From: Schistocerca nitens
Lineage: Eukaryota; Arthropoda; Insecta; Orthoptera; Acrididae
NCBI RefSeq assembly: GCF_023898315.1
Contig: NC_064616.1
Coordinates: 288,203,205 to 288,267,204, forward strand
Length of the DNA stretch: 64,000 nt
Reading direction: 5' to 3'
Shown here piece by piece: positions 42,265-54,650 of this stretch (its first letter is position 1; the number at the start of each line of letters is the position of its first letter). A program made the translations under genes and the position numbers. The notes under the pieces were generated by a model. It worked only from the letters and a program-made list of their open reading frames with translations, made no database searches and was not told the origin of the DNA.

Positions 42265-45100
42265 TTGTTCCTATTGTTTAACTTAATACCCGACACCGCA
42301 TTGACTGCACTTGGATATTTAAATGTTTGTTGGATACGTTTGCCCACATTGTTGTCCAGTTTTTGTTGGTATATTTTCTATCCATCCAATTCACATTGGA
42401 TTTGTGGAGCATCCCTTTATGTACATCCGCTGATTTTATGGAAGTCTTGTGTATTATACAGTCCAGTATGTAACTGTATGATATGTAGTATACGCTAACC
42501 CAATCCAAGACGTGACTGACGTGAGATATATTCACCGGTGGGTTAAGGCTTTGTGGTCGAATCTGTTTCAGAATTTCAGCTGTTAAACCAATCGGTAGCG
42601 ATTTTGCTCCCGTTTGCGATTTATACAAAAGTAAGGCACCCCAGAGTTCCAATCCTCCTCCACTGTGCGGTAAAGCTAAAGCCGACATTTTTACCTTGAA
42701 GATATTATGCCACTTTTTTTTTTAAAAAAAAGGGGCTACTCCAGGTTTTATCCTGTATGTGATTAGTTTCGTTGATTGTATTATCTGTGTTGTGTACTAT
42801 ATTTTAGCCAATATGTGTTTATTAACAGCCTTTACTGTCTGGAACATAGAAAGGCTTCTATAGGTATTTGCTTTCAGTCTCCCATCAAACAATGCTCAAC
42901 ATCTTTTTTCAGTTACTTGCAGACATTTTTGATAGTTGGTGTACATGTCTATCCATAGTATTTTAGGGATTTTTGTCTCCTGAAATCCATGACTGTTAGC
43001 TAATCGTACTCTTTCCTAACATAAAAATGTTGGTCTTGTGGATGTTAACTTCAGCACATGATGCTGCGCTGTAAGTGTCCACTGCTATTCCGACATCGTC
43101 ATCATAAGCTTTACATCCAAAATTCACAACAAAGACATGTAATGGTGAAAGTTGATATTCTACCGGCAACAAAAGAGGATCCAACGCTACTGCAAACACC
43201 ATCAGGGATAAAGGACATCCTTGCTTTACGGATCGATTTCTGTGCATTAAATCCCTCAGTTGACCACTTACCACAATTCTCGAGCTTGCTGGACTGAACG
43301 TTTACGAATTCTTGACTAAATGCTTTTGAGGTCATTACGTTGTAAAGGTACTTGTGACTTACTTTTTCATACTCTTTCAAGAAGTCAACTGATGATATGG
43401 CTGCACTCGGTTCTGCTGTTGACGTTGCCCTTATCAAGTTTCTATAATCAGTTACGGCCTCTCCTATAGATTTGCCTGGAACAGCGCTTGCCTGGTTGTC
43501 TGATATGAATTTCTTCATCACCTGTGTGAATCTGATTTTCAATACCTTGTTTAACATCTTATAGTCAGAGTTCAAAACAGAGACTGGCCTAAACTTAGGT
43601 AAATGTTTCGCCTGCATCTCTTTTGGAATGAGCATGATTAGACCTCCTTTAAAATCTCGCGAAATGTAGCCGTGTGTCCAAATACAGTTCATGACACTAG
43701 TGATATGCTGTTTGATAATTTCACAAAGTTTCATATAAAACTCAGCTAGTATTCAATTTGAGCCTGATGACGTACATTTTGCTACTTGTATTATCGATTC
43801 AAGAATTTATTCCTCTATGAAAGGGCTGCGTAGTGATCGATTACCTTCTACATCAAGCTTGTCTGTTGCACGTCTCAAAAGATCATGACCTTCTGTATCA
43901 TCGGTAAGATCTTCTCCATAGAGGCTTTGAAAATATCTATTACCTTCTTGTAGAATGCCTTTCTGATCTTTCACAACATTGCTTTTCTCCGCTTGAATTT
44001 CCTTTACTATTTGTTGATTCCTACTTTTGTCATGTTTAGAAGACCGCTTGTCTTCATTGATGACTTTGACTCTTACTTTCAAGTCATCAAGCTGTTGCGA
44101 TTTGGTACGTAAAATTGTTGCCTTAACTTTATGAATACCATGTCTATCCCTCACTATGTCCGCACGTCTGCCACATAAGTAACGGAGACATGAGTAGTAG
44201 AAGTTTAAGTTGTCTCTTTGTTCTCTCCTTTTTCAGTTTGAAAAGCGTATTAAAATTTTTATAATCCTTGGCTTTGCCAGCTTTAGTCACCAGTCCAGTG
44301 GGTAAGGACATATCTGATCTTGCTTTGTACAGGTCCGCCATACGCCATGAAATTCGTGTTCTAATACTCTGTCCAAGAGGATACTGACATTAAGTTTCCA
44401 TATTCCTCTTGCACGTTTGATTTGCTGTGCCTGCGTCTTGATATATGTCATATGACAATGGTCGATGAAGGCAAACGGTGCTATTTCAGAATTAACTAAA
44501 TTTGTGTTAATGGCCCTGTTATATACACTCTACCCAGCTTGCTCACTGATGTACTCGTTGCGCATTTGTATGTCGGTACTGCTGCATTTGTTGGTTTCCT
44601 CGTGTCCTGTCAGCAAAGGCTTTCAACGAGCGTCTGTAGTCCTGCCGAAGTACTGAAATTTATATGTTGATCAATAACATTTAATATGCAGTTGAAATCA
44701 CCACCTAAGGTAATTTTCTGCTGATTCTATTTCCGTTTAAACAAAATGCTTTATCTGTTTTGTTACCTGATCCAATATATTCACTACCAATGGGTCAAGA
44801 AAAGTCCAGATATTCCACGGTCTGAATCCATTTGTTCTATTTCCGAAAATGAAATATCTTCTCTTACTGGTACACGTGTGCCACTGAAATCAGTTCTGGC
44901 GATATTCAAGACAGGTTCGTAGCCTATGACATGGATTTCCTCTGTACTAACTTCTTGTAAGAGTCCTACGTCCACAACATAGCAGTAAGGAAAATCAGCA
45001 AGTAATGATATTTTTAATTTCCTCGTTAGTTTATTCACATGTATTGTGGTAGTGTTATATGTCTGCTCGATTAAATCCTAGCGTGATTACGATGGATAGA
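42265..45100 (-). pseudogene. L1/Tx1-type LINE remains (endonuclease, reverse transcriptase)
   Basis: Read from right to left on the minus strand: an endonuclease piece near 45038-44784 (VDVGLLQEVSTEEIHVIGYE, then GTRVPVREDISFSEI and DRGISG). A linker rich in charged residues follows (44154-43807, ending FQSLYGEDLTDD). The reverse transcriptase shows RDFKGGLIMLIPKEMQ, LPKFRPVSVLNSDYKMLNKV and FISDNQASAVPGKSIGEAV at 43734-43430, SVKQGCPLSLMVFAVALDPL near 43230, and a YADD-like AYDDDVG near 43100. A C-terminal piece near 42360 contains NWTTMWANVSNKHL. Many breaks. ORF1 may lie to the right (45100-45620) but is not certain. Clade assignment is by motif style. Confidence 0.7.
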
Positions 45101-45952
45101 CAAGAAGAATTAAAAATCTCCCTCTCAGTCTGGAGGTTCATCTTCCCAGGATACGTACTTCTGAATGCCACTTATCTGTATCACGTCCTCATGCTATTAT
45201 GCGTACACAACTTCGTCTGATACATCTACTCGATCTTTGTTTTCAGCCTTACGTTTCTTTTTACTAAAACATGGAGTAACAGAATCCTATCTCATGGGCT
45301 TTCCTTGTTTCTGTGATGACTGTATCTGTTGTCTGCTTCCGACCCTTCTCCTGCTAGCGAGCGGTGAGGCCGATCTTTTCGGTTGTTTTCTGCGCCAATA
45401 TCCACAGGGAGCGTCTTCATTTCGCAGTCCGCAGATTGAAAGCCACTGCAATTTCTTCGTAACTTACTCGCCTATTAATCATGTGTTCCCCACTCGTAGT
45501 TTCCATAATTTCCGTCCCATTTTCCATAGTTATTGACGAATCACTTATTTCTTGTTCAGAGTTACCTCTCATGTCCATTTCGTGGATGCTTAGCTGAGTT
45601 TCTTCAGTTTGTTCCATGTTACTCGCTTTCAGTTCTGTTTACGTCTATTCATTTGAATTTTATGGACTCTGTTGGACCATATCAAATTCGTCAGTTGGTG
45701 GTACACACGACTCTGACGTGCTCACTATTCCCACTTAATGTGTTTTCAGTGCAATATTTGTTCTTCTACCCGATCCACATGACTGTCTTGACGGTACTGC
45801 AAACAGTGACTTCATTTCGCCTAGACAAAGTGGCTGCATTCGTGCTTATCTGCTAGAAGCCAGTGTCACCAGGGAGTTGTACAGACCTTCTGCGATCAGA
45901 AGAATCTCTCAAATGCTCCGAAGTTGCAGATCGAACAAGTACGGGGCTAATT
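45101..45952. other. Unassigned; possibly ORF1 region of the adjacent LINE
   Basis: A minus-strand frame at 45417-45617 is acidic and low-complexity, with no motif. Its position 5' of the LINE endonuclease makes ORF1 possible, but I see no direct evidence. Confidence 0.3.
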
Positions 45953-45963
45953 TTCGTATGTCA

Positions 45964-46153
45964 AAATGGCTCTGAGCACTATGCGACTTAACTTCTGAGG
46001 TTATCAGTCGCCCACAACTTAGAAATAATTAAACCTAACTAACCTAAGGACATCACACACATCCATACCCGAGGCAGGATTCGAACCTGCGACCGTAGCG
46101 GTCTCTCGGTTCCAGACTGTAGCGCCTAGAACCGCACGGCCACTCCGGCCGGC
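45964..46153 (-). mobile_element. SINE-1
   Basis: Full-length minus-strand copy flanked by ttcgtatgtca (45953-45963 and 46154-46164). Confidence 0.92.
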
Positions 46154-46164
46154 TTCGTATGTCA

Positions 46165-47099
46165 CATACGCTCTGTGCCCACAAATAAAAGGATAGGACG
46201 GGACATCCTCTCTAGCCACCGTGATTCCGTTCAGTTTACCAACGAAACATTTCTCTGACCATGTATCCTAGGTGATGCAATGAGATGCAACTGTTTGTAT
46301 GAACGTTAACTTTATATTTAAATTTAAAATTTTGTTATTATTTTAAATTTAAATGTAAAGTATTTCATTGCAAATAATATAACTCTGTATTATTTTATTC
46401 CTTGGCATTCATGATAATTCCAATCTTGATTGAAATATTTGCTCACAAATAAGACATCGCATCACTTGAAGTTTGTTTTTGCAGTAATTCATTTATTTAT
46501 TTATTTTATTTTATTTTGAGCTCTCATGTTAACGCCAGTCTGATTAAAGTATTTGCCCATATATCGAATGTAATGCATGAAAACAAAAACAAATAACATC
46601 TCTGAGCAAATAAGGCCTATGTCATATCTTTTTGTCAAGATCTTTGTAACAAGCAACAGGTGTATAGCACATGCTGGATGCTGGCGAAGTTTCGCTATCA
46701 CAGTGTAAATGCATAAAGATTGTGTAAAAGTGCGTGAAGTGATGTACCAACTGGCCATCCAAATGGAAGCAGACACATGGACACTAACAGAAAAAGCCAC
46801 CCATACTGTCGCAGTAGGAACAAAAATAAGATTTTGCATCCATAACGACAGATAAACAATACAAATGGCGATAAAGTATGTTCCAGTTTCTTGTCGCAGA
46901 GCCAGCACCACCTAGCATTGTGCTAGAAATAGTGACGTAACTTCCAGAAGATGAACCTGAAAAGGTTCGAAAACCGGTTCATGGAATAATAAATATCTAC
47001 TCAAACAGTGAGTGGTTGCGGTTTTATGTATTTAAATTCTGATGGATCTTAAACCTAAGCCAGCATAAATAATAGAAACCGAGGTTAACAAACCATCCG
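46165..47099. other. No recognised gene; AT-rich
   Basis: About 46300-46400 is an AT-rich stretch with inverted atttaaattt motifs. About 46940-47030 holds a palindromic ggttcgaaaaccggttc followed by aataataaa, a layout common at the 3' ends of retroelements, but no element body could be identified. Confidence 0.4.
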
Positions 47100-47414
47100 T
47101 CTAACACTGAACTCCGTCGGATCAGGCCTCGGAAGGCCCAACGGTACCGACCGACCATCGTGTCATCCTGGGCCGATAGTCGTCACCAGATGCGGATATG
47201 GAGGTGCATGTGATCAGAGCACCGCTCTCCCGACCGTTGTCAGTTTTCGTGACGTGAGCCACGACTTCTCAGTCGAATAGCTCTTCAATTAGCGGCGCTT
47301 GCCAACAGTGCCCGGCGGACCCGGATTGTCAACCATCCAAATCCTAGCCAAGCCCGACAGCACTTAACTTTGGTGGTCTGACGACAAACGGTGTTACCAC
47401 TGCTATCATTGGCC
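47100..47414 (-). mobile_element. SINE derived from 5S rRNA, diverged
   Basis: Same layout and orientation as 28530-28850. The 5S-like head is at the right (about 47325-47414; agcccgacagcacttaactt is the complement of the 5S promoter region) and the body (accgctctcccgaccgttgt, gatgcggatatggaggtgca) is to the left. More diverged than the 28.5-kb copy. Confidence 0.8.
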
Positions 47415-47728
47415 TTAAATGAACGTCCATCGTGCTTAAATTTACTGGTACCGTTCGTAATTTGTAGGATTCTTTCACAGACTTCAATATTGATACACTT
47501 CACGAATGCACTTTTTGTAACGTTATCCATTTGAACAGCGAAAAATTCATCATCATTCAGTTTTAATTAAAGTACCAGCCAGTTCTAACATGAAAGTGGA
47601 GATGGACGTAAACTATTCCTCTCAAAGCTAAACCTCAACGTTGTATACTATGAACAAGACTTTTCCACTGTACTTACAATTACAAAGATATGCCACGAAA
47701 GCAAGCGACGTGCACGCTCGCAATGGTT
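47415..47728. other. No recognisable feature
   Basis: Nothing recognised in this stretch. Confidence 0.4.
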
Positions 47729-47915
47729 GGTTCTGAGCACTATGGGACTTAACTGCTGAGGTCATCAGTCCCCTAGAACTTAGAACTACTTAAACCTAAC
47801 TAACCTAAGGACATCACACACATCCATGCCCGAGGCAGGATTCGAACCTGATACCGTAGCGGTCGCTCGGTTCCAGACTGTAGCGCTCAGAACAGCACGG
47901 CCACTCCGACCGGCA
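47729..47915 (-). mobile_element. SINE-1
   Basis: Minus-strand copy with tail (ttctgagcactatgggac) at the left and head (tccagactgtagcgctcag) at the right. I did not find a convincing target duplication, so it is older or its limits are blurred. Confidence 0.85.
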
Positions 47916-48067
47916 CCTTCTGACTTTCCAGAAACGTCAGCACAGAGTTTCTCCTCCATCGTCGTTGATCAAACAGGACAATTTTCATCTGTTCTGTAGA
48001 ATACGAATTCACCTCAGGACGCTAGCCGCCTTCAAAACGGAGAAGGTGAGAGATGAAATTAAAAATA

Positions 48068-49473
48068 CACTATTGGCCATTAAAATTGCTACACCACGAA
48101 GATGACGTGCTACAGACGCGAAATTTAATCGACAGGAAGAAGATGCTGTGATATGCAAATGATTAGCTTTTCAGAACATTCACACAAGGTTGGCGCAGGT
48201 GGCGACACCTACAACGTGCTGACATGAGGAAAGTTTCCAACCTATTTCTCATACAAAAACAGAAGTTGACCGGCGTTGCCCGGTGAAACGTTGTTGTGAT
48301 GCCTCGTGTAAGGAGGAGAAATACGTACCATCACGTTCCCGACTTTGATAAAGATCGGATTGTAGCCTATCGCGATTGCGGTTTATCGTATCGCGACATT
48401 GCTGCTAGCGTTGGTTGAGATCCAATGACTGTTAGCAGAATATGGAATCTGTGGGTTCAGGAGAGTAATATGGAACGCCGTGCTGGATCCCAACGGCCTC
48501 GTATCACTAGCAGTCCAGATGACAGGCATCTTATCCGCATGGCTGTAACGGATCGTGTAGCCACGTCTCGATCCCTGAGTCAACAGATGGGGACGTTTGC
48601 AAGACAACAACTATCTGCACGAACAGTTCGACGACGTTTGCAGCAGCATGGACTATTAGCTCGGAGACCATGGCTGCTTTTACACTTGATGCTGCATCAC
48701 ATACAGGAGCGCCTGCGATGGCGTACTCAACGACGAATCTTGGTGCACGAATGGCAAAACGTCACTTTTTCGGATGAATCCAGGTTCTGTTTATAGCATC
48801 ATGATGGTCGCACCCGTGTTTGGCGACATCACGGTGAACGCACATTGGATGCGTCTATTCGTCATCTCCATACTAGCGTATCACCCAGCTTGATGGTATG
48901 GTGTGCCATTGGTTACACGTCTCGGTCACCTCTTGTTCGCATTGACGGCACTTTGAACAATGAACGTTACATTTCAGATGTGTTACGACCCGTGGCTCTA
49001 CCCTTCTTCGATCCCTGCGAAAACCTACGTTTCAGCATGATAATGCACGACCGCATGTTGCAGGTCCTGTACGGGCCTTTCTGGATGCAGAAAATATTCG
49101 ACTGCTGCCCTGGCCAGCACATTCTCCAGATCTCTCACCAATCGAGAACGTCTGGTCAGTGGTGACCGAGCAACTCGCTCGTCAAAATACGCTAGTCACT
49201 ACTCTTGATGAACTGTGGTATCGTGTTGAAGCTGCATGGGCAGCTGTACCTGTACACGCCGTCCAAGCTCTGTTTGACTTAATGCCCAGGCGTATCAAGG
49301 GCGTTATTACGGCCACAGGTGGTTGTTCTGGGTACTGATTTCTCAGGATCTATGCATCCAAATTGCGTGAAAATGGAATCACATGTCAGTTCTAGTATAA
49401 TATCTTTGTCCAATGAATACCCGTTCATCATCCGCATTTCTTCTTGGTGCAGCAATTTTAATGGCCAGTAGTG
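48068..49473 (+). mobile_element. Tc1-family DNA transposon, copy B
   Basis: A 1,406-bp copy of the element at 8794-10197, TA-flanked (48066-48067 and 49474-49475), with ends cactattggccattaaaatt and cactactggccattaaaatt read inward. It carries one broken transposase gene. Confidence 0.92.
48299..49338 (+). pseudogene. Tc1-type transposase, broken (copy B)
   Basis: MPRVRRRNTYHHVPDFDKDR opens the frame; a stop follows VASVG-like text near 48418. Then WVQESNMERRAGSQRPRITS, TFSDESRFCL (first Asp) with a stop right after it (48793-48795), SLMVWCAIGYTSRS, YISDVLRPVALPF, and in other frames the HDRM/QDN region, PENVW-like text near 49140 and the tail GVITATGGCSGY to 49338. Copy A has an open codon at the first of these positions, and copy B has CAG where copy A has TAG, so the two copies decayed independently. 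Confidence 0.85.
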
Positions 49474-49475
49474 TA

Positions 49476-49921
49476 AAATACAGTAAATTCTTCATGGTCG
49501 ACTTAGTTGTACATGCCATTTGTCCGCATTGCAACATTCACCATAATGTTACAGAGACGAATTTGGTTTCTCTTCACTGAGCTGTCTCATGTAATTGTGT
49601 GCCAGAATGAGTACATTTTATTCGAGCAATATTTCTTTGTAGGGTCCAAAGCGCAGCCCGTAGTAGGTCAGAGACCACAGCGGCCGTTAAGGCAACGCCA
49701 GAGGTGAGGCAGTCGGGGTGCTCTCATCAAGTGCTCGCCAACTGCCGAATAAGTGGAGTTGTCACCGTTATGTTGACGAATACTCTTTATATGGCGAACG
49801 CATTGAACCAGATACGCGCAAATTGCTCTGCATCAGCTCATTCTGGGAGCAACGGATATTCGCCATTGTGTAGCTCCGCGGAGGGAAGGCGATTGGACGT
49901 CGTGATCAGTGAAGTTGCTTA
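49476..49921. other. No recognisable feature
   Basis: Nothing recognised. Confidence 0.4.
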
Positions 49922-49960
49922 TACAGTGAGGAGACAAAAGTCATGAGATACCTCGTAACA

Positions 49961-50146
49961 GCCGGCCGCTGTGGTCAAGTGGTTCTAGACGCTTAGGTTC
50001 GGAACCACGCGGCTGCTACGGTCGCAGGTTCCAATCCTGCCTCGGGCATGGATATGTGTGATGTCCTTAGTTTAGTTAGGTTTAAGTAGTTCTAAGTCTA
50101 GGGGACTGATGACCTCAGATGTTAAGTCCCATAGTGCTTAGAGCCA
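49961..50146 (+). mobile_element. SINE-1
   Basis: Plus-strand copy, near full length. Flanks cctcgtaaca (49951-49960) and cctcctaaca (50147-50156) are a 10-bp duplication with one difference. Confidence 0.88.
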
Positions 50147-50189
50147 CCTCCTAACACTGCGCCGGACCTCCTCTTGCCGGCCCTAGTGC

Positions 50190-51323
50190 AACAGCTCGAC
50201 GTGACATGGACTTAACAAGTCCCCTGTAGAATTATTGAGCCATGCTGCCTCTATAGCCGCCCATAATTGCGGAAGTGTTGTGGGTGCAGGATTTTGTGCA
50301 CGAACTGATCTCTCGGTTATATCCCATAAACATTCGATTGGATTCACGTCGAGCAATCTGGGTGGCTAAATCATTCTCTCCAACTGTCTAGAATGTTCTT
50401 CAAACCACTCGCTAACAATTGTGACCTAGTAACATGGCGCATTGTCACCTATAAAAATTCCATCGTTGCACTGCTGCAAATGGTCTCCAAGTCGACGAGC
50501 ATAAACATTTTTAATCAATGATCTGGTCGGTTGGACCAGGGCACCCAGTGCATCCCATGTAAACACTGCCCACACCATTATGGAGCCACCACCAGCTTGC
50601 ACAGTCCCTTATTGACAACTTGGATCCATAGCTTCGTGGAGTCTGCGCCATACTCCAACCCAATCATCAACTCTTACCAGCATAAATGGGACTCATCTGA
50701 CCAGGCCACGGTTTTCCAGTGGTCTAGGGCCCAAACGATATGGTCACGAGCTCAGGAGAGGTGCTGCGGACGATGTCCTACTGTTAGCAAAGGCACTCGT
50801 ATCATTGTCTGTTGCCGTAGCCCATTGACGCCAAATTTCGCTGCACTACGCTAGCGGACACGTTTGTCATACGTCCCAGACACATTTCTGCTGTTATTTC
50901 ACGCAGTGTTGCTTGTCTGATAGCACTCTATACGCAAACGCCGCTGTTACTGGTCTTTAAGTGAAACCACTTGGCCACTGCGTTGTCCGTGGTGACAGGC
51001 AATGCTTGAAATTTGGTATTCTCAGCACGCTCTTGACACTGTGGGTCTCGGAATGCTCAGTCCGGAACCGCACAACTGCTACGGTCGCAGGTTCGAATCC
51101 TGCCTCGGGCATGGATGTGTGTGATGTCCTTAGGTTAGTTAGGTTTAAGTAGTTCTAAGTTCTAGGGGAATAATGACCAGAGATGTTAAGTCCCATAGTG
51201 CTCAGAGCCATTTGGTCTCGGAATATTGAATTCTCTAACGATTTCCGAAGTCGAATGTCCCACGCGTCTAGCTCCAACTACCATTCCGCGTTCAAAGTCT
51301 GTTAATTTCCGTCGTGTGGCCAT
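50190..51323 (-). pseudogene. Tc1-like transposase, broken
   Basis: Start at 51323: MATRRKLTDFERGMVVGARR then GHSTSEIVREFNIP, the helix-turn-helix. The truncated SINE-1 interrupts there. Further left on the minus strand: GTVQAGGGSIMVWAVFTWDA, GIFIGDNAPCY (second catalytic Asp), LLDVNPIECLWDITERSVRA (Glu of the NPIE motif), and PTTLPQLWAAIEAAWLNNS. The first catalytic block is not recognisable. At least three stops or shifts. The protein family is close to that of the 54651-55520 fragment. Confidence 0.75.
51055..51213 (+). mobile_element. SINE-1, 5'-truncated
   Basis: Lacks about the first 30 bp of the tRNA-like head (begins gctcagtccggaaccgc) but retains the B box and tail. Perfect 11-bp duplication ggtctcggaat at 51044-51054 and 51214-51224. 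Confidence 0.9.
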
Positions 51324-51555
51324 AATCACGCCGGAAACCTTTTGAAATGAATCACCTGCACTGCCCCTTTATGCCTTGTGTGCACGATACTACCGCCATC
51401 TCTGTGTGTGTGCCTATTGCTATCCCATGAATTATGTCACATCAGTGTAGCTGCATGTTAAGAAATAAGAAGAAACCGAAAAGAGGAAAATAGTGGATGA
51501 CGTCACTTAACTGAAGCAGAGAAAGGTAAGTATTAATCTGTTTAAAATAAATCTA

Positions 51556-52859
51556 CGAGGGTCACTCAAAAAGAAATGCACACTATTTTTTTAAAATCCA
51601 TCTTTTATTCTACATGTTTGAAAGTTTTACAGTGTGTAGATACATCCTTTGGGGACAATATTTTCATTTCTCCACATAATTTGCATCCCTCTCAACTGCC
51701 TTATGCCATCTTGGAACCAGCACCTGTATACCCACACGGTAAAATTCTGGACCAACCTGTTGGAGCCACTGTTTGGCAGCGTGCACAAGGGAGTCATCAA
51801 CTTCAAACCTTGTTCCACGAAGACAGTCATTCAGTTTCCGAAAGAGGTGATAGTCACATGGAGCCAGGTCAGGACTGTAAGGCGGGTGATTCAGTGTTGT
51901 CCATCGGAGTTTTGTGATCGCTTCCATGGTTTTTTGTCTGACATGTGGCAGTGCATTGTCGTGCAACAGAAAAACATCCTGCTTTTGCCGATGTGGTCGA
52001 ACACGACTAAGTCGAGCCTGAAGTTTCTTCAGTGTCGTCACATATGCATCAGAATGTATGGTGGTTCCACTTGGCATGATGTCCACAAGCAAGAGTCCTT
52101 CGGAATCGAAAAACACCGTAGCCATAACTTTTCCAGCAGAAGGTGTGGTTTTGAATTATTTTGTTGGGTGAATGAGTGGCATGATGTCACTCCATTGATT
52201 GCCTCTTCGTCTCTGGTGAAAAGTGACGGAGCCATGTTTCATCACCTGTTACAATTCTTCCTTAAAATTCATCTCCACCTCTCTCGTACTGTTCCAAAAC
52301 TTCGCTGCATACCATTTTTATTGTTTCTTTGTGAACCACTGTCAACATCCTGGGAACCCACCTGGCACAAACCTTTTTTAAAGCCAACACTTTCAGTACT
52401 CTGCAAACACTTCCTTCCCCTATTCCAACGTAGCGTGGCAATTCATTCGCTGTGATGCGTCTGTCAGCTGTCACCAACTCTCTGCACATTGTCTGGAGTG
52501 TGTGCAGTACGAGGCCTGGCGCTGCGAGGACAAGCCTCAATATTGCCATGCCCGCTTTCATCACTGTACTGCGATCGACAGCAGCATCTCCATACACCTT
52601 TTTCAACCTCTTTTGGATGTTTCCCACTGTCTCGTTTTCACAGCGCAGGAATTCTATGACACGACGTTGCTTCTGACGAACGTCAAGTATAGCAGCCATC
52701 TTGAAGACATGCTGTGATGGCGCCACTCACGGGAACAGGTTGAACTACGTTTGAAAACAAGCGGGAAGGATGTATCTACACACTGTAAAACTTTCACACA
52801 TGCAGAATAAAAAATGTATTTTTACAAAATAGTGTGCATTTCTTTTGGAGTGACCCTCA
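51556..52859 (-). mobile_element. Mariner transposon, decayed
   Basis: A 1,304-bp element between TA sites (51554-51555, 52860-52861). Inverted ends start cgagggtcactcaaaaagaa and, complemented from the right, tgagggtcactccaaaagaa. A single minus-strand transposase gene. Its repeats resemble the end at 386 in this window. Confidence 0.92.
51664..52699 (-). pseudogene. Mariner transposase (DD34D), broken
   Basis: Start at 52699: MAAILDVRQKQRRVIEFLRC, then GNIQKRLKKVYGDAAVDRST. A frame shift follows near 52560 and the original frame returns with DRRITANELPRYVGIGEGS, then WVPRML and RGGDEF. A stop at 52262-52264 ends this part. The first catalytic block is damaged (near 52230). From 52125 the frame is open: ATVFFDSEGLLLVDIMPSG, FLLHDNALPHVR (second Asp), PPYSPDLAPCDYHLF (third Asp) and DANYVEK at 51664. 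About three to four lesions. Confidence 0.88.
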
Positions 52860-52861
52860 TA

Positions 52862-53149
52862 TGTTCATAATCTACCATTAAAAACTTACCTCTGTTGTTT
52901 TATTCACGTTTTGTGTACTTATGAATTCTAATGATATTTTTTGTTCGCGGTGTAGGTACAGTGGCACAATCTCCGTGAGAGACTTGCTGATAGAACTACC
53001 TCGAAAATTCCAAAATTTTATTTTAAGAATAACCAGTATTCAAGCCAATGGACTGACCAAAGAAGCAAACAATGCCAGATCCCAGTAGATGACTTAACAA
53101 CTCTCCAAGGAACTTACAATAAAGAAATCAATCTCCATTAACGCGGAAG
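52862..53149. other. No recognisable feature
   Basis: Nothing recognised. Confidence 0.4.
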
Positions 53150-53650
53150 TTATACACTACAAATCACCTATAAAACCAGTGAAAGAAAAGAGTATAAACC
53201 AGTCGAAAAATTCTGGGGCCCACCATAGACGATGAAGGAAAATACACATTAAGAATCAATAAAGAATTCAGTTAAAAATTCCCCATACTATTAGACACAA
53301 TCCGGAGCGGACGAGTCTATTTCATTGGACACGTGAAAAGAATGGATGACAATAGATTAACTAAAAGAACCTTCCGATTATTCAGAAACAAAACGAATAA
53401 GAATCCATGGATAAAAGGTATCCAGAAAGATTAGGAGAGATGAACATAACTCAAGGTGACATACAAAGCAGATGAAAACTCAGAAGCAAAATACACGACT
53501 CCAAGGATTTTCAAGAAAAAGAGAAGACACGTGGAAGAGTCTTCATCCTGGAAGAAAACAACAACAGAGCGAGAGAATAAGAAAGTACTAGGAAGGCAAG
53601 AAGGAGAACCTTATTAGAAAGAACAATTTCTCAAAAATAACTCTCTTAAG
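53150..53650 (+). pseudogene. C-terminal fragment of a LINE polyprotein
   Basis: Plus-strand pieces GPTIDDEGKYTLRINKEF, ILLDTIRSGRVYFIGHVKRM, DDNRLTKRTFRLFRNK and NPWIKGIQKD follow the pattern of the C-terminal region of insect endonuclease-reverse transcriptase proteins (K.LGP....YR.R.N.E.....I.DTIR.RR..F.GH..RM....LTK.IF). The RT core is absent. Stops break it at several points. The clade is not determined. Confidence 0.6.
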
Positions 53651-54648
53651 TGATCCACAGTTGGTCGGAGTCGACGCAAGAAAAAGAAGGATAACCATTA
53701 GTACGATTATCATGAGATTGCTGTCCTTTTTTTAATTCAGCCCAACTATTTGGTGAAATTGTATTTCTTTTTTAGTTTTTTGTAAATTCTTTAGATTAAG
53801 TAATCACATGAAGGGTTATCGATTGACGTCTAAGTGGAATAAAATAAAACTGGGGTACCCTCAGTCACGCACTGGGCCTGGGCAGTCAAAAATGTTGCCA
53901 GACTTCATTAATAAAAAAATACAGAAAACTTTAGATGGTGGTTCTTGTGCTGCAGGTGTTCTACATAGGCTCCCCCAAATTGATTACAATGCACAGAACG
54001 TTCATAGAACTATTAAGGACCTATCAGAGAAGACCTTCTTTCGGGTGTTGTTCAACTAGCGTCACATTGGCTTCAATTTCGGTTACGTCATCAAAGTGTT
54101 GACTCCCCATGTGAATTTTTTGTGGTAGGTTCGCGTTAATTACACCAATTCACGTCACGAGTGATGATTTTTGCAAGAAATAACTATCCACGTTTTGCAC
54201 TACAATCAAGTCGCAGCAGGCGACCACGCGTCGTTGCTTCTGTTCGGACGTCAAGGTGTGCGGTATGAACTTTGCACACACTTAACTCTTCTTCAAAACA
54301 TTTTGGAGAATCTCTCGAACAATTCATTTAGAGATGTTGATCCACTGCGATTTGTGACACAACACTGAACATTGATCACAACTGACTGGTCGAATGCACA
54401 TCTGTTATTTAGAGTTGTTTGTTCAACCTGCAACCTTAGTTACTGTGCTGACGTCGCTTATACGCCAGGAGTAAAACCAGTATTGGAAATTTTTAGACAG
54501 ACGGCGTAAGGAGGCGTAGAAACAGGTGTCTGATCAAAAAGAATCATTCATATCAGAAGATGCTGAACGATAATTTGAATTGCAGTGAAGGAAGATAACC
54601 AACGATGACAAATGAAGATAAATTTAATGACACAGTTTAATGCGTAAA
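53651..54648. other. No clear feature
   Basis: About 54060-54370 has a weak likeness, on the minus strand, to a mariner-type coding region (text such as tgaactttgcacacactt), too weak to call. Confidence 0.35.
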
Positions 54649-54650
54649 TA

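Larger units (their letters stand above)
49924..51447 (-). mobile_element. Tc1-like transposon with two SINE insertions
   Basis: TA-flanked (49922-49923, 51448-51449). Ends read cagtgaggagacaaaagtca at the left and, complemented, cactgatgtgacataattca at the right. SINE-1 copies sit at 49961-50146 and 51055-51213. The transposase gene is on the minus strand. Confidence 0.85.

Noticed and set aside
46501-46911. 136-codon minus-strand frame that looks hydrophobic, possibly membrane-like
   Set aside because: No start context, no motif, AT-rich surroundings, and no sign of splice sites or homology I recognise.
51649-52455. Long plus-strand open frame of 268 codons
   Set aside because: It lies on the opposite strand of the mariner transposase at 51664-52699 and has no motif of its own; a shadow frame.
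54060-54370. Weak likeness to a mariner-type gene on the minus strand
   Set aside because: No catalytic block or terminal repeat could be found; below the level I can support.
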